From NCBI GenBank assembly GCA_027452145.1, contig DAIDHB010000214.1:1-52044 (forward strand): 52,044 bases of DNA. The letters run 5' to 3'. Made by a program: the position numbers and the translations under genes. Source of the DNA: Planctomycetales bacterium (lineage in GTDB: Bacteria; Planctomycetota; Planctomycetia; Isosphaerales; Isosphaeraceae). Below the pieces are notes generated by a model that worked only from the letters and a program-made list of their open reading frames with translations, ran no database searches and was not told the origin of the DNA. Below, in pieces: positions 43,878 to 52,044 of the stretch; position 1 is the stretch's first letter; each line of letters opens with the position of its first letter.

Positions 43878-44126
43878 CGGGCCGGCCCGGGGGCGAAGGG
43901 CGGCGAGCGAAGCCGCTCCGGCGATGCGAGCGTCGAGCCGGCCGCCTCACCGTAAGTCCATTGCGTCGGGCCCGAAAAGAAATACGGTCCGTTCGGGCGC
44001 GGCCGCTGACGCGGCCGGTCCGATCGGACCGGTGATTCCTTCCACAGTGGTTTCATCACGCGATCAGGATGCGGGATCGGGTCCCGTCGATCGCAACAGG
44101 CGGGGTGCTACGCCATCGTGGGTCGA

Positions 44127-44543
44127 TCAGCGCTTGCTCGGCACGGGCGGGGCCACCATCTGCTGACCCGTGGCCTGGGGGGTGCCCATGTACTGGCCGG
44201 ACGGGGCGACGGTGGTGTAGGCGCCGGCGTAGGCGCCGCCGCCGTAGGCGCCGGCATAGGCGCCGCCGCAGTTGGAAGCGACCGGCATGCTGTAGCAGGC
44301 GTTCCGGTTCTTCTTGTGGCAGAGGCCGCCACCGCCGCCGCCGCACCGCTTGGCCTTGTGGCCGCAGCCGCTTCGCGCGGGGGCCGCGCAGGCGACGGGC
44401 TGGGCATAGGTCACCGTGGTCACGCAGGCCGTGGTCGTCCCACAGCCGCCGCCGCACTTCTTCTTGTGGCAGGCCTCGGCGTTGCCGGCGAGGGCAAAGC
44501 CCAGGATTCCCACCACGGCCAGGGCAGTCAGTTGTCGCGTCAT
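44127..44543 (-). CDS. Small secreted Cys-rich protein
   Basis: A 138-aa protein starting at ATG 44543 with GGAGA upstream. A signal peptide (TRQLTALAVVGILGFALAGNAEA) precedes a Cys-rich part: CHKKKCGGGCG, then spaced single Cys, KRCGGGGGGLCHKKNRNAC and SNC, ten Cys in all. The second half has three GGAYAGAY-like repeats and a Gln/Pro tail. The twin CHKK motifs suggest metal binding or a disulphide-linked matrix role. It lies between two paralogous glycosyltransferases on the opposite strand. No family name can be given with certainty. Confidence 0.75.
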   Translation of the reverse strand: MTRQLTALAVVGILGFALAGNAEACHKKKCGGGCGTTTACVTTVTYAQPVACAAPARSGCGHKAKRCGGGGGGLCHKKNRNACYSMPVASNCGGAYAGAYGGGAYAGAYTTVAPSGQYMGTPQATGQQMVAPPVPSKR

Positions 44544-44942
44544 CAATGCATCTCCATCATGTCAACTCGGCGGAGTCCGGACCCTCCGGGGCTCCGTCCT
44601 GGCCCTTCCCGCGACTTTGGGGCCGGGGAAGGCCGCGCAGGAGAGGGTAAATAATCCGGCGGTCAGATGCAAACCCCTAGCGGTGAGAGCAACTTTGATG
44701 CCGACGGATGCGGGTTTCCGCGGTAATGGGGCTAAATAGGCGGTTTCCGCGAGACCTGGGCGATGGCGGGGGTGGTAGGGAGATGGCTGGTCGTGTGAAA
44801 ACAGCAGCCTGTGCGGCGAGTCTGCTGTCGCCGAAAGCGACGCCCAGGCGGTCCGCCGGGCCCGGCTTGCCCGGCCGGCCGGTGCCGCCCGATAATTGGA
44901 GCGGCGGCGAGTCGGACGCGGTTCCCCAGGGATTGCCAGCTC
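44544..44942. other. Divergent intergenic region
   Basis: About 400 bases between the Cys-rich gene and the large glycosyltransferase. It contains GGTAAATAA at about 44645-44653 but no clear paired promoter elements. Frames open into it from the right have no family signature. No RNA gene recognised. Confidence 0.4.
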
Positions 44943-47651
44943 ATGCATGAAGCCGGGGCGAGGACAGGCCAGGGATCGGGAATCGGATCGGGGGCCGTCC
45001 TGTCCGGCGCGAGCGGCGTCGCGCCCGACGAGGCCGGGGCGCCGGCCGTCGGGAATGACGGGGCGCGTCCGGCCGAAGCACGCTCGCAGGGCGCGGCATC
45101 CGACCCGACACCGCGACCGTCGCCGGCCGCGGCCGGGCGGACGCCCTCGCCCCGGGTGCTGCGGTGGGCGACGGCGGCCGTGTTCGCCGCGGCGATGGCC
45201 GCACTGGTGCCGACCCTGGGCGATTTCGGCCTGACCTGGGACGAGCCGGCGTACCGATACAGCCAGCTCCTCTCGGCGCAGTGGTGGGAGGACTGGGGCC
45301 GGGTCCGCGGCTGGGAGGATGTCCGCCGGCAGATGGACCCGTCAAGTCTCCTGTATTACTGGCCGTATGCGCGGTTCGGCATCAATTTCCACCCGCCGCT
45401 GGCCGGGCAGTTGAACCTGGCGACCTACGCGATCTTCGGCGGCTGGATGAAGGACATCCCCGCGCGACGGATGGCGACCCTGTTCGAGTTCGCCCTGACG
45501 ATCGCCATCGGCTTTCACTTCCTGTCGCGGCGGTACGGGATCGCGGCGGGTGCCGTCATGGCCGGGGCCCTGTTGACGATGCCCCGGCTGTACGGCCAGG
45601 CGCACCTCATCGACACCGATATCCCGGGCCTCATGCTCTGGGCGGCCGTTGCGGCGGCGTTCTGGAAGGGGCTCGCCGAGCCCGGCGCCCGCCGGTGGCG
45701 GGTGCTGGTCGGCGTGCTGATGGGCCTGTGCTTCGTCGAGAAGATGGCCGCCGTGATGGTGTTGCTGCCGTTGTTGTTCTGGCTGGCGGCGGCCCGGCTG
45801 ATCCCGGCGATCGTCAGGCCAAGGCGGGCCGACTGGATCGACGGGGTGGTCACGACCGGGCTGATGCTGTTGCCCCTGGCGCTGGCGTTCCAGCAGATCC
45901 AGCTCCTTCAGCGGCAACTGCCGCCGCCGAAATCGGTCGACCAGTGGACCCAGTGGCCGGCGAGCGACTGGCCCGGCGCCATCCTGGCGGTGCCGCTAGG
46001 CGTCTGGCTGGTCCGGCGCGCGCTCGGCCGGATCTTCCGCGGGAGCAAGGTCTGGGGGGCCGAGCGGCCGGGGCTCGAGACCTTCACGGCGATCCTGGCG
46101 TTCGCTCCGGTCGTCGGCTGGCTGGGGAACCCGGCCTGGTGGCGCGAGACCCTGCCCCGGCTGACGCACTATTACACCCTCAGTCTGTCGCGGCGCGGGG
46201 TGCTGCCGGATATCCAGATTCTTTACTTCGACCAGCTTTACGAGTTCAGCCTGCCGTGGCCCAATGCCTGGGTCCTGATGGGGATCACGGTCCCGGTGGC
46301 GATCCTGATCGCCGCGGCGATCGGCCTGGTCTGGGGAGCCCTGCGCGCCCGGCGCGACCGCGTGCCGGTCTATTTCCTCGTCCACTTCCTGGCGCTGCCG
46401 GCCGTCCGGATGTTCCCGACGCCGGCCCATGACGGGGTCCGGCTGTTCTTGCCGACATTCTTCTTCCTGGCGGCCTTCGCCGGCTGGGGGGCGATGGCCG
46501 TCGGCGACCTGCTGGCGCGGGCGGTCCGGCGTCCGATGTCGGCCCGCTGGTGGCACCTGGCGGTGGCCGCCGCGGTACTGGGGCCGTCGACGGCCGCCCT
46601 GGTGCGGATCCACCCGTACGAGCTGTCGTATTACAACGAGCTGATCGGCGGGCCTCGGGCCGCCTGGGAGCGGGGATTCGAGCTGACCTACTGGTACGAC
46701 GCGTTCAACGGCCCGGTGCTCGACGAGCTGAACGCGAAGCTCCCGCCCCGCGCCGTGCTGGATTTCCTCAACGACCGGACGTGGACGTCGATGCCGGTGT
46801 TTCTCGAGCAGCAGAGCCTCGGGCTGATCCGCCCCGACATCGTGCTGGGCCGGGGCGACTCGGTGGCCTTCCCGTACACCATCCTGCTGACGCAGGACTC
46901 GAAGGCGACGGCGTTCACGCGGCTCCTGTTCGCGATGCGGCCGTGGTACACGAGCGCGCCGCGGCAGCTCGACGGCGCCCGCGTGGCGACGGTGGCCGAC
47001 CCGGTCGCCGTGTCCCGCGCGTGGGCGCTGTTTGTCCTGCTCGAGTCGGGCGACACCACTCGTCCTCCGTCCCCGGCCTCGCCGGCGTGGGTGCGCCGGT
47101 ACGTCCCCTGGCTGGCGCGGCTCTGGGGCGACGGGCTGCTGGCCGAGTACGACGCCAGGGGCCGCGGGCGCTGGGTCGTCCACCGCCTGGCGACGAACGA
47201 GGCGGTGCTCGAGTGGTCGCGGAAGGATCCCGACGGCCTGCTGGGGGCCGCGCGGCACCTGGCCTCGGCCTCGGGCCGGCCGCCGGGCGAGCACGACGGG
47301 GCGAGCCGCCTGTACTTCCTGATCACCGACGAGGACCCGAAACGCGAGCAGATCCGCCACGAGATGGCCCGCCAGCTCCTCGCCGCGCGGCCGGAGGCAC
47401 TCGTCGAGGGGGTGCAGATCCTCAACGCGCACCGCGACGAGGTCGTCCGGATCATGACCCGGTATGCCTACACCGACCCCACCCGGCTCGGCGGCTACCT
47501 CGACCGCGACTTGCCGGAACCCTCCTCGGCGCGAGCGGCCAGGCCGGCGTCATCGCCGACGGCCCCAACCCCGGCCGCGACCCCGGCCCCGGCCGCGACC
47601 GGCGCCGCGGCGACCAGGGCGAGCAGCTCGACCCCGAAGGCCCCCCAGTAA
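44943..47651 (+). CDS. Large GT39-type membrane glycosyltransferase
   Basis: A 902-aa polytopic protein. The ATG at 44943 was chosen because the 44 residues before it are Arg/Pro/Cys-rich and shadow-like; AGGGA lies about ten bases upstream. A 65-residue disordered N terminus precedes helix 1. LTWDEPAYRYSQ carries the GT39 Asp-Glu pair and FHPPLAGQLN the second motif. About ten helices are followed by a soluble region from about 560. It shares HDGVRLFLP with the paralogue at 42111. The last 40 residues are Ala/Pro/Thr/Ser low-complexity and overlap the convergent MFS gene by 157 bases. Confidence 0.8.
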   Translation: MHEAGARTGQGSGIGSGAVLSGASGVAPDEAGAPAVGNDGARPAEARSQGAASDPTPRPSPAAAGRTPSPRVLRWATAAVFAAAMAALVPTLGDFGLTWDEPAYRYSQLLSAQWWEDWGRVRGWEDVRRQMDPSSLLYYWPYARFGINFHPPLAGQLNLATYAIFGGWMKDIPARRMATLFEFALTIAIGFHFLSRRYGIAAGAVMAGALLTMPRLYGQAHLIDTDIPGLMLWAAVAAAFWKGLAEPGARRWRVLVGVLMGLCFVEKMAAVMVLLPLLFWLAAARLIPAIVRPRRADWIDGVVTTGLMLLPLALAFQQIQLLQRQLPPPKSVDQWTQWPASDWPGAILAVPLGVWLVRRALGRIFRGSKVWGAERPGLETFTAILAFAPVVGWLGNPAWWRETLPRLTHYYTLSLSRRGVLPDIQILYFDQLYEFSLPWPNAWVLMGITVPVAILIAAAIGLVWGALRARRDRVPVYFLVHFLALPAVRMFPTPAHDGVRLFLPTFFFLAAFAGWGAMAVGDLLARAVRRPMSARWWHLAVAAAVLGPSTAALVRIHPYELSYYNELIGGPRAAWERGFELTYWYDAFNGPVLDELNAKLPPRAVLDFLNDRTWTSMPVFLEQQSLGLIRPDIVLGRGDSVAFPYTILLTQDSKATAFTRLLFAMRPWYTSAPRQLDGARVATVADPVAVSRAWALFVLLESGDTTRPPSPASPAWVRRYVPWLARLWGDGLLAEYDARGRGRWVVHRLATNEAVLEWSRKDPDGLLGAARHLASASGRPPGEHDGASRLYFLITDEDPKREQIRHEMARQLLAARPEALVEGVQILNAHRDEVVRIMTRYAYTDPTRLGGYLDRDLPEPSSARAARPASSPTAPTPAATPAPAATGAAATRASSSTPKAPQ

Positions 47652-48751
47652 GGCGCAGCCGTCGAGACCCGGCCCAGCAGGACATTCGACGCCGAGTAGC
47701 TGACCATCCGCGCGAGCGTCTGCGCCGAGCTGTACGCCCCGAAGACCGCGCCCTGCTCGCGGTCGGGCGTCAGCCGCGACAGCAGGCCCGAGACCGAGGG
47801 ACTGAGCAGCCCCTGCCCCGTGCCCAGCAGCAGCATCGACAGGGCCAGCATCATCACGCCGTGGGCCATCGCCATCCCGGCGAATCCCGACGCCGCCAGC
47901 GCCAACCCCGCGACGATCAGCCGGGGCTCGCCGTGGCGCGGGACCAGGCGGCGGATCAGTCCCCCCTGCACCGCGGCGGTCAATAGCCCGATCGCCGCGA
48001 AGGCGAACGACGCCGTGCGCGGGTCCCAGTCGAACCGGATGCCCAGGACCAGCGCGAAGGTCGATTCGAACGCCGCGAACGCCAGCACGCCCAGGGCCCC
48101 GAGCAGCACCAGCCGGCCGACGCCCGGCAGCCGCACCGTGTCGAGAATCCCGCGCCAGCTCAGCACGCGCGCCGGCGTGATGGCGTCGTCGCGCGGGCGC
48201 GACTCGGGCAGGCGGGTGACGACCAGGATCCACGCCGCCGTCGAGAAGCCCGCCGCGACCAGGAACGGCAGCCGTAGCCGCAGGTCGTCGGAGACCGGCA
48301 GGCTCAGGAGCACCCCGGCCAGCAACGGACCCAGCACGAAGCCCAGGCCGAAGGCCATGCCGATCAGCCCCATGCCCCGCGCGCGGTGCTCGGGCTTCGT
48401 CACGTCGGCGACATAAGCCTGCGCCACCAGGATGTTCCCGCCCGAGGCGCCGTCGAGCATCCGGGCCAAAAGCATGATCCAGTACTGCCGCGACAGCCCG
48501 AGGATCAGGAACGACACGGCGGTCCCCGCCTGGCTGAGCACCAGCAGCGGGCGGCGGCCGTATCGATCGCTCAGCCGCCCCAGGATCGGCCCGGCCACGA
48601 GCTGGCACATCGGATAGGCCGAGAACAGCAGGCCGATCTGCCACCCGGTGAACCCGTAATGCCGCGCGAACGGGGCCAGGAGCGGCATGACGATCGAGAA
48701 CCCCAGGAGGTCCACCAGCACGATCAGGACGACTACTCCCAGCGGCGACAT
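47495..48751 (-). CDS. TetA-like MFS efflux transporter
   Basis: A 418-aa protein with about 12 helices. LGRLSDRYGRRPLLVLSQ is the MFS motif A; LLARMLDGASGGNILVAQAYVADVT in helix 4-5 and GFVLGPLLAGVLL (antiporter motif C-like) place it with TetA/drug:H+ antiporters. The N terminus starts directly with a membrane helix (LGVVVLIVLVDLLGFSIVMPLL). The last 30 residues are polar and low-complexity and overlap the convergent glycosyltransferase. The gene begins 28 bases after the small membrane protein and is probably in an operon with it. Confidence 0.85.
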   Translation of the reverse strand: MSPLGVVVLIVLVDLLGFSIVMPLLAPFARHYGFTGWQIGLLFSAYPMCQLVAGPILGRLSDRYGRRPLLVLSQAGTAVSFLILGLSRQYWIMLLARMLDGASGGNILVAQAYVADVTKPEHRARGMGLIGMAFGLGFVLGPLLAGVLLSLPVSDDLRLRLPFLVAAGFSTAAWILVVTRLPESRPRDDAITPARVLSWRGILDTVRLPGVGRLVLLGALGVLAFAAFESTFALVLGIRFDWDPRTASFAFAAIGLLTAAVQGGLIRRLVPRHGEPRLIVAGLALAASGFAGMAMAHGVMMLALSMLLLGTGQGLLSPSVSGLLSRLTPDREQGAVFGAYSSAQTLARMVSYSASNVLLGRVSTAAPYWGAFGVELLALVAAAPVAAGAGVAAGVGAVGDDAGLAARAEEGSGKSRSR

Positions 48752-48779
48752 CGGCGACTCCCGGCGTTCCAGTTCATCT

Positions 48780-49295
48780 TCATCCCCCTGCCCTTTCGGG
48801 CTCCGGCTCGAGCCGCCCGGCCCGCGGGCCTCCGGCGCGGTCCTCGATCTCCATCAGCAGCCGCAGGTGTCCGGAGATCGCGGCGTACTCCACGGCGAAC
48901 GAGCCGAGGTTGAACGACAGGGCCATCGCCGCGGCGCCCAGTTGCCAGGCCTTGTACGAGGCGCCGACGACCCCGAGGCCGGCCGAGGCCGCGGCCACGA
49001 GCGTCCCCCCCGCGACGAACGGGACGACCCGCCGCCGGTTCCGGATCGCCTGCGCGACGTACCAGTCGGGCAATCCCGCGGCCCGCGCGGTTGCCTCGGC
49101 CCACCGGGCGGTCGCCGCGAAGTAGGCGAGGGCCGTCGCGTGCGCGCCAGCAACGGCCGCCCCGGCGAGCAGCGAGACCACGCGGCGGCCGGCCGAGGGC
49201 GGGCCGTCGTCCGGTGTGGAGACGAGCCCCAGCGTCGCGTCGGCGGCCAGGAGCAACGCTCCCGCGACGGCCAGGGCGAGGAACCAGCGGACCAT
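48780..49295 (-). CDS. Small integral membrane protein, unknown function
   Basis: A 171-aa protein with four likely membrane helices (about 4-22, 40-62, 92-112 and 118-135). Between helices 2 and 3 is a soluble Trp/Arg segment (AARAAGLPDWYVAQAIRNRRR). The tail is Arg/Glu/Pro-rich. No family is recognised. It lies upstream of the MFS transporter in the same direction. Confidence 0.65.
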   Translation of the reverse strand: MVRWFLALAVAGALLLAADATLGLVSTPDDGPPSAGRRVVSLLAGAAVAGAHATALAYFAATARWAEATARAAGLPDWYVAQAIRNRRRVVPFVAGGTLVAAASAGLGVVGASYKAWQLGAAAMALSFNLGSFAVEYAAISGHLRLLMEIEDRAGGPRAGRLEPEPERAGG

Positions 49296-49469
49296 GGGAA
49301 GGCACTACTCGATTCGGCGGGAACACGACCGCGGCCGACCGCGGGGGACGCCCCGGCGGCGGACTCGATCGGCGAGAGCCCTTTAGGGTACGCGCCAGGG
49401 CGGGTTGTGGCAACTCCGGCCCCAGGTCCGGATGGATCGCGGTCGCGTGCAATTCCGGTGCGATGGGCC

Positions 49470-51722
49470 CTATTCCGACGGCCGGCCCTTCGTCGGAAAT
49501 CCGTCCGGCATCCATTTGGGCAGGCCGGCGATCGAGGCCCGCGCGGCCTCGCTGGTGGGCACGCCCCAGGCCCGGAAGAACGGGCCGAGGTTGCGGCCGC
49601 AGGCGCGGGAGAACCGCACCAGCCACTGGTCCCGCTTCGCGTCGTCCGATCCGGGGCGATCCCGGTCCGGCAGGCGGCGGTACTCGGCGAACACCGCCTC
49701 GAACGGCTTCCAGCCGAAGCCCTCGTAGAGCTGGATGTACATCATCAGCGCCAGGAACGGGTCTTCCTTCCATTTTGCGAACGGGGCGCCGGCATCGATG
49801 TGGGCGCGGATGCGGTCCGCCCGGGCCTTTCGGTCGCGGATCGCCGGGTGCCCCGAGTCGTACGGCAGGCCCAGCACCCGGTCGAAGACATACAGCACCA
49901 GCACGTTGTTCGTCACCTCGCCGGTGCCGTCGAACGTCCAGTCGCCCGCCTGGTGGTTGTGCCCCAGCTCGTGGAAGTGGCCCCACGAGCCCTCGCGGCG
50001 GAGGCGGCCCAGCGAGAGCGCCGTGCGCAGGCTGTCGTCGATCGGGACCATGATCGGATAGCCCGAGTGCATGTAGCCCGCGGAGATCTGCACGTCGGCG
50101 ACGATCCGCTCGGGCCGCCTGCGGCGCGGGAGGCTCACGGCCGTGTCCTGCGCCGCGACGACCCGGTCCCAGAGGGTCATGAGCGCCTCGGGATCGTCGA
50201 GCGAGCGGATCGAGGCCGAGGGCACCGTGAAGACCACATTGTGGCCCTCGAGCTCGGCCCAGGGGCCGGCGAGCTGGCGGAGCTTCTTCCAGTCGTCGCC
50301 CGTGGTGGTGCCGAGCCGGAACCGGGGCGCCGCGATGGCGCCGGCGACCTTCACGTCGACCCGGCGCGCCGGAGCCCCCTCGGGGACGTCGATGTAGACC
50401 GTGCCCCCGAAGGCGCAGGCCGCCTCGGTGCGGGCCTGCCGGATCGGGAACCGGCGGACGATCTGCGGGGCACGCTCCCAGGCGTCGAGGTGCCAGAGCT
50501 CGTCGGTGTGGCTGCCGATCTGGACCGACAGGCCGAGCTTCGCGGCCGACTCGGGGACCTCGACCCGGATCGACGCGCCGGGCGCGGCATACAGGCCCAG
50601 GCCGTGCCAGCCGGGGACGGCGGTGTCGATCGCGAGCGTGCGCTCGACCCTCGGCGTCCCGGATGGGACGATCCCGGGGAACTCGCGCGCGGCGGCCGCG
50701 GCGTGGACCTCAGGCGCCGGCGTGTCCTGCGCCAGGACCGTCTCGAGCCCGACGGCCAGCCGTCGACGGCCGTCGACTTGCCGGACGGGTCGTTTCCGGC
50801 TCGGCACGAGGTCCGTCCGGGCGACGCGGCCCAGCCGCGCCCGGACGGTCGCGCGCAGCGGGTCGTCGGGCTGGACGCGCCGCAGTGCCAGGCGGATGTG
50901 GGCCAGGGCGCAGGCCGCGTCAGCAGGCTTGATTTCGTCGCGGCCCTCGATCGCGTGCAGGGCGGTCGCGACGTTGGTCATGGGGGCGACCTCGGCCCGT
51001 ACGAGATAGCCCTCTCGCGACGTCTTGCCGGCGAAGCCGTCGGTCCAGGCGAGCCCAGTGCCGGCGAGCAAACGATTGCCGGGGAACTCGGGCATCGGCC
51101 GGTTGCCGTTCAACTGCTGCCAGCCCCATCCGGTCGCCGCGACGACCAGGCCCCCGCCGGCCGAGACGTACTTGCGCAGCAGCGCCGACTGCTCGGGAGT
51201 GACGTGGAACGGCGTGAGCACCACGACGTCGTATCCGACCACCGACGCGTCGATCGCCGCCGGAGCCGCCTCGACCCCGCGGCCCGAGAGCATCGCGCGC
51301 AGCCCGCGGCCGTCGACCAGCCCGACGCGCGGCCTCACCTTGCCCCCCGAGGCCCATCTCACCGCGTTGAGCACGAGGCGGTCGGTGTCGCCGTCGCCCG
51401 CGCCTCGGAATCCGCCGCCGAGATAGCCGTCGTGTGCGAACGCCACGATCCGCCCGCGGCCCAGGTGCCCGGAGGCCACCACGGGGACCTCGGCGTCGCC
51501 GTCCCCCTTGCCGGCCACGACGACGGCGGCTTTCGGGGAGGTCACGGCGATGGTCCCCGGCGCGCCGGGCGCGGCGATCGCGCGGACGCCCTCGATCAGG
51601 CTGGCGCGGTCGCGGTCGGCGTCGGCCCGGGCGCCGGGCGTCATGACGACCATCGCCGTCGCCATGATCCACGTTCCCAACCGCGAGGCGGACCGACCGC
51701 CGTGGCTGTTCATGCTGCTCAT
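49470..51722 (-). CDS. Exported M60-like (enhancin-type) metallopeptidase
   Basis: A 750-aa protein. The ATG at 51722 has GAGG eight bases upstream and gives a signal peptide ending near GARADA. Residues about 30-210 look like a GATase-like/Rossmann domain (GRIVAFAHDGYLGG, YDVVVLTPFHVTPEQ, GGGLVVAATGWGW). The peptidase part has FHELGHNHQAGDWTFDGTGE: His584, Glu585, His588 and downstream Glu602, the gluzincin set of M60 enzymes, which often cleave mucin-like glycoproteins. The region about 380-480 has beta strands that may bind carbohydrate. The window's other enzymes for glycans suit such a role, which is inference. Confidence 0.85.
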   Translation of the reverse strand: MSSMNSHGGRSASRLGTWIMATAMVVMTPGARADADRDRASLIEGVRAIAAPGAPGTIAVTSPKAAVVVAGKGDGDAEVPVVASGHLGRGRIVAFAHDGYLGGGFRGAGDGDTDRLVLNAVRWASGGKVRPRVGLVDGRGLRAMLSGRGVEAAPAAIDASVVGYDVVVLTPFHVTPEQSALLRKYVSAGGGLVVAATGWGWQQLNGNRPMPEFPGNRLLAGTGLAWTDGFAGKTSREGYLVRAEVAPMTNVATALHAIEGRDEIKPADAACALAHIRLALRRVQPDDPLRATVRARLGRVARTDLVPSRKRPVRQVDGRRRLAVGLETVLAQDTPAPEVHAAAAAREFPGIVPSGTPRVERTLAIDTAVPGWHGLGLYAAPGASIRVEVPESAAKLGLSVQIGSHTDELWHLDAWERAPQIVRRFPIRQARTEAACAFGGTVYIDVPEGAPARRVDVKVAGAIAAPRFRLGTTTGDDWKKLRQLAGPWAELEGHNVVFTVPSASIRSLDDPEALMTLWDRVVAAQDTAVSLPRRRRPERIVADVQISAGYMHSGYPIMVPIDDSLRTALSLGRLRREGSWGHFHELGHNHQAGDWTFDGTGEVTNNVLVLYVFDRVLGLPYDSGHPAIRDRKARADRIRAHIDAGAPFAKWKEDPFLALMMYIQLYEGFGWKPFEAVFAEYRRLPDRDRPGSDDAKRDQWLVRFSRACGRNLGPFFRAWGVPTSEAARASIAGLPKWMPDGFPTKGRPSE

Positions 51723-51824
51723 CAATCGGACCTCGAAGGATCGGCCGGATGTCCGCGGCCTGACGACGGCGCGGAGTCCCTCGATGGTCGGCCGTTCGGG
51801 TCGGGCCGTCAACCGGCCTCTCAG

Positions 51825-51882
51825 GTCGGTCGAGCATTCCTGCCCGACGCTCAGCCAACGTCAGGCTGAGAGCCTGACCGAC
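51825..51882. repeat. Nested hairpin related to the 27-bp repeat
   Basis: Outer arms GTCGGTC (51825-51831) and GACCGAC (51876-51882), and inner arms CTCAGCC (51850-51856) and GGCTGAG (51864-51870), form a nested hairpin. The surrounding bases (AGGTCGG...CCTGCCCGAC) resemble the inverted repeat at 17910-17974, so it may be a diverged member. It lies about 100 bases upstream of the metallopeptidase start. Confidence 0.6.
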
Positions 51883-51965
51883 TTTCAAGCCGGCGTCATA
51901 TTGCGGCGTCCGGCGGCGCGTGAGAGTCTGTCCCGGAAGCCCACGAAGTGGGCGCCAGGACGTAG

Positions 51966-51987
51966 CCGGGGGGCGTCAGCCCCCCGG
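51966..51987. repeat. Short GC hairpin near the window end
   Basis: CCGGGGGGC (51966-51974) and GCCCCCCGG (51979-51987) form a perfect 9-bp stem with a GTCA loop. It resembles small hairpins found between planctomycete genes. No gene is seen from 51723 to the window end. Confidence 0.7.
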
Positions 51988-52044
51988 AACGCCACGCGAA
52001 CCCTCATCTCTCCGCCGTCGTGTCGCCCTCCCGGCCGCGAGGAT

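Noticed and set aside
48687..51869. 1060-aa open frame on the plus strand opposite the MFS, membrane and M60 genes
   Set aside because: It crosses three well-supported minus-strand genes and has shadow-type composition.

Overview
The window looks like chromosomal DNA of a planctomycete of the Isosphaeraceae type. Signs are very high GC, giant secreted proteins that carry an early L-E-x-R-x-L-L motif, an ECF sigma factor next to a WD40 Ser/Thr kinase, a sigma factor fused through a membrane helix to carboxypeptidase-regulatory-like repeats, and a crowd of secreted hydrolases. No rRNA, tRNA, CRISPR array or intact insertion sequence was found. Genus-level placement is inference.

Left part (0-18 kb): a membrane-anchored sigma fusion; a 1893-aa sedolisin (S53) protease with CARDB and ten Ig-like modules; a divergent TolB-propeller/metzincin protein followed by an array of heptamers; a GT39-type membrane glycosyltransferase; then three co-directional exported carbohydrate-related proteins (3-keto-disaccharide hydrolase domain, a copper radical oxidase with a complete metal site, a GH29-like fucosidase). 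A perfect 27-bp inverted repeat closes this cluster.

Middle (18-31 kb): a thioredoxin-like protein reading into a convergent Tat-exported aldo/keto reductase, a DisA_N-like protein, a dual-specificity phosphatase, an Rpn-type nuclease and a small catalase-like protein. From about 25.0 to 30.5 kb there is an accessory, defence-like zone: (a) a visibly AT-richer three-gene minus-strand operon ending in a PIN-like nuclease; (b) a broken toxin-antitoxin patch (VapB-like antitoxin, HigB tail fragment, HigA antitoxin); (c) a two-gene cassette of a RusA-like Holliday-junction resolvase and an AHJR-like nuclease/HEPN fusion, flanked by two direct copies of a 110-bp repeat. Cassettes (a) and (c) are the best candidates for undescribed systems.

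Right part (30.5-52 kb): two efflux pumps in tandem (Fsr-type and Bcr-type, both with non-ATG starts and strong ribosome binding sites), a hypothetical protein, the ECF sigma/kinase operon, an exported beta-helix-like protein, an ArgA-like acetyltransferase, two paralogous GT39-type membrane proteins around a Cys-rich secreted peptide, a TetA-like MFS pump overlapping one of them tail to tail, a small membrane protein, and an M60-type metallopeptidase. Several intergenic hairpins look like copies of dispersed repeat families.

All assignments come from reading translated sequence and motifs by eye; no database search was run.
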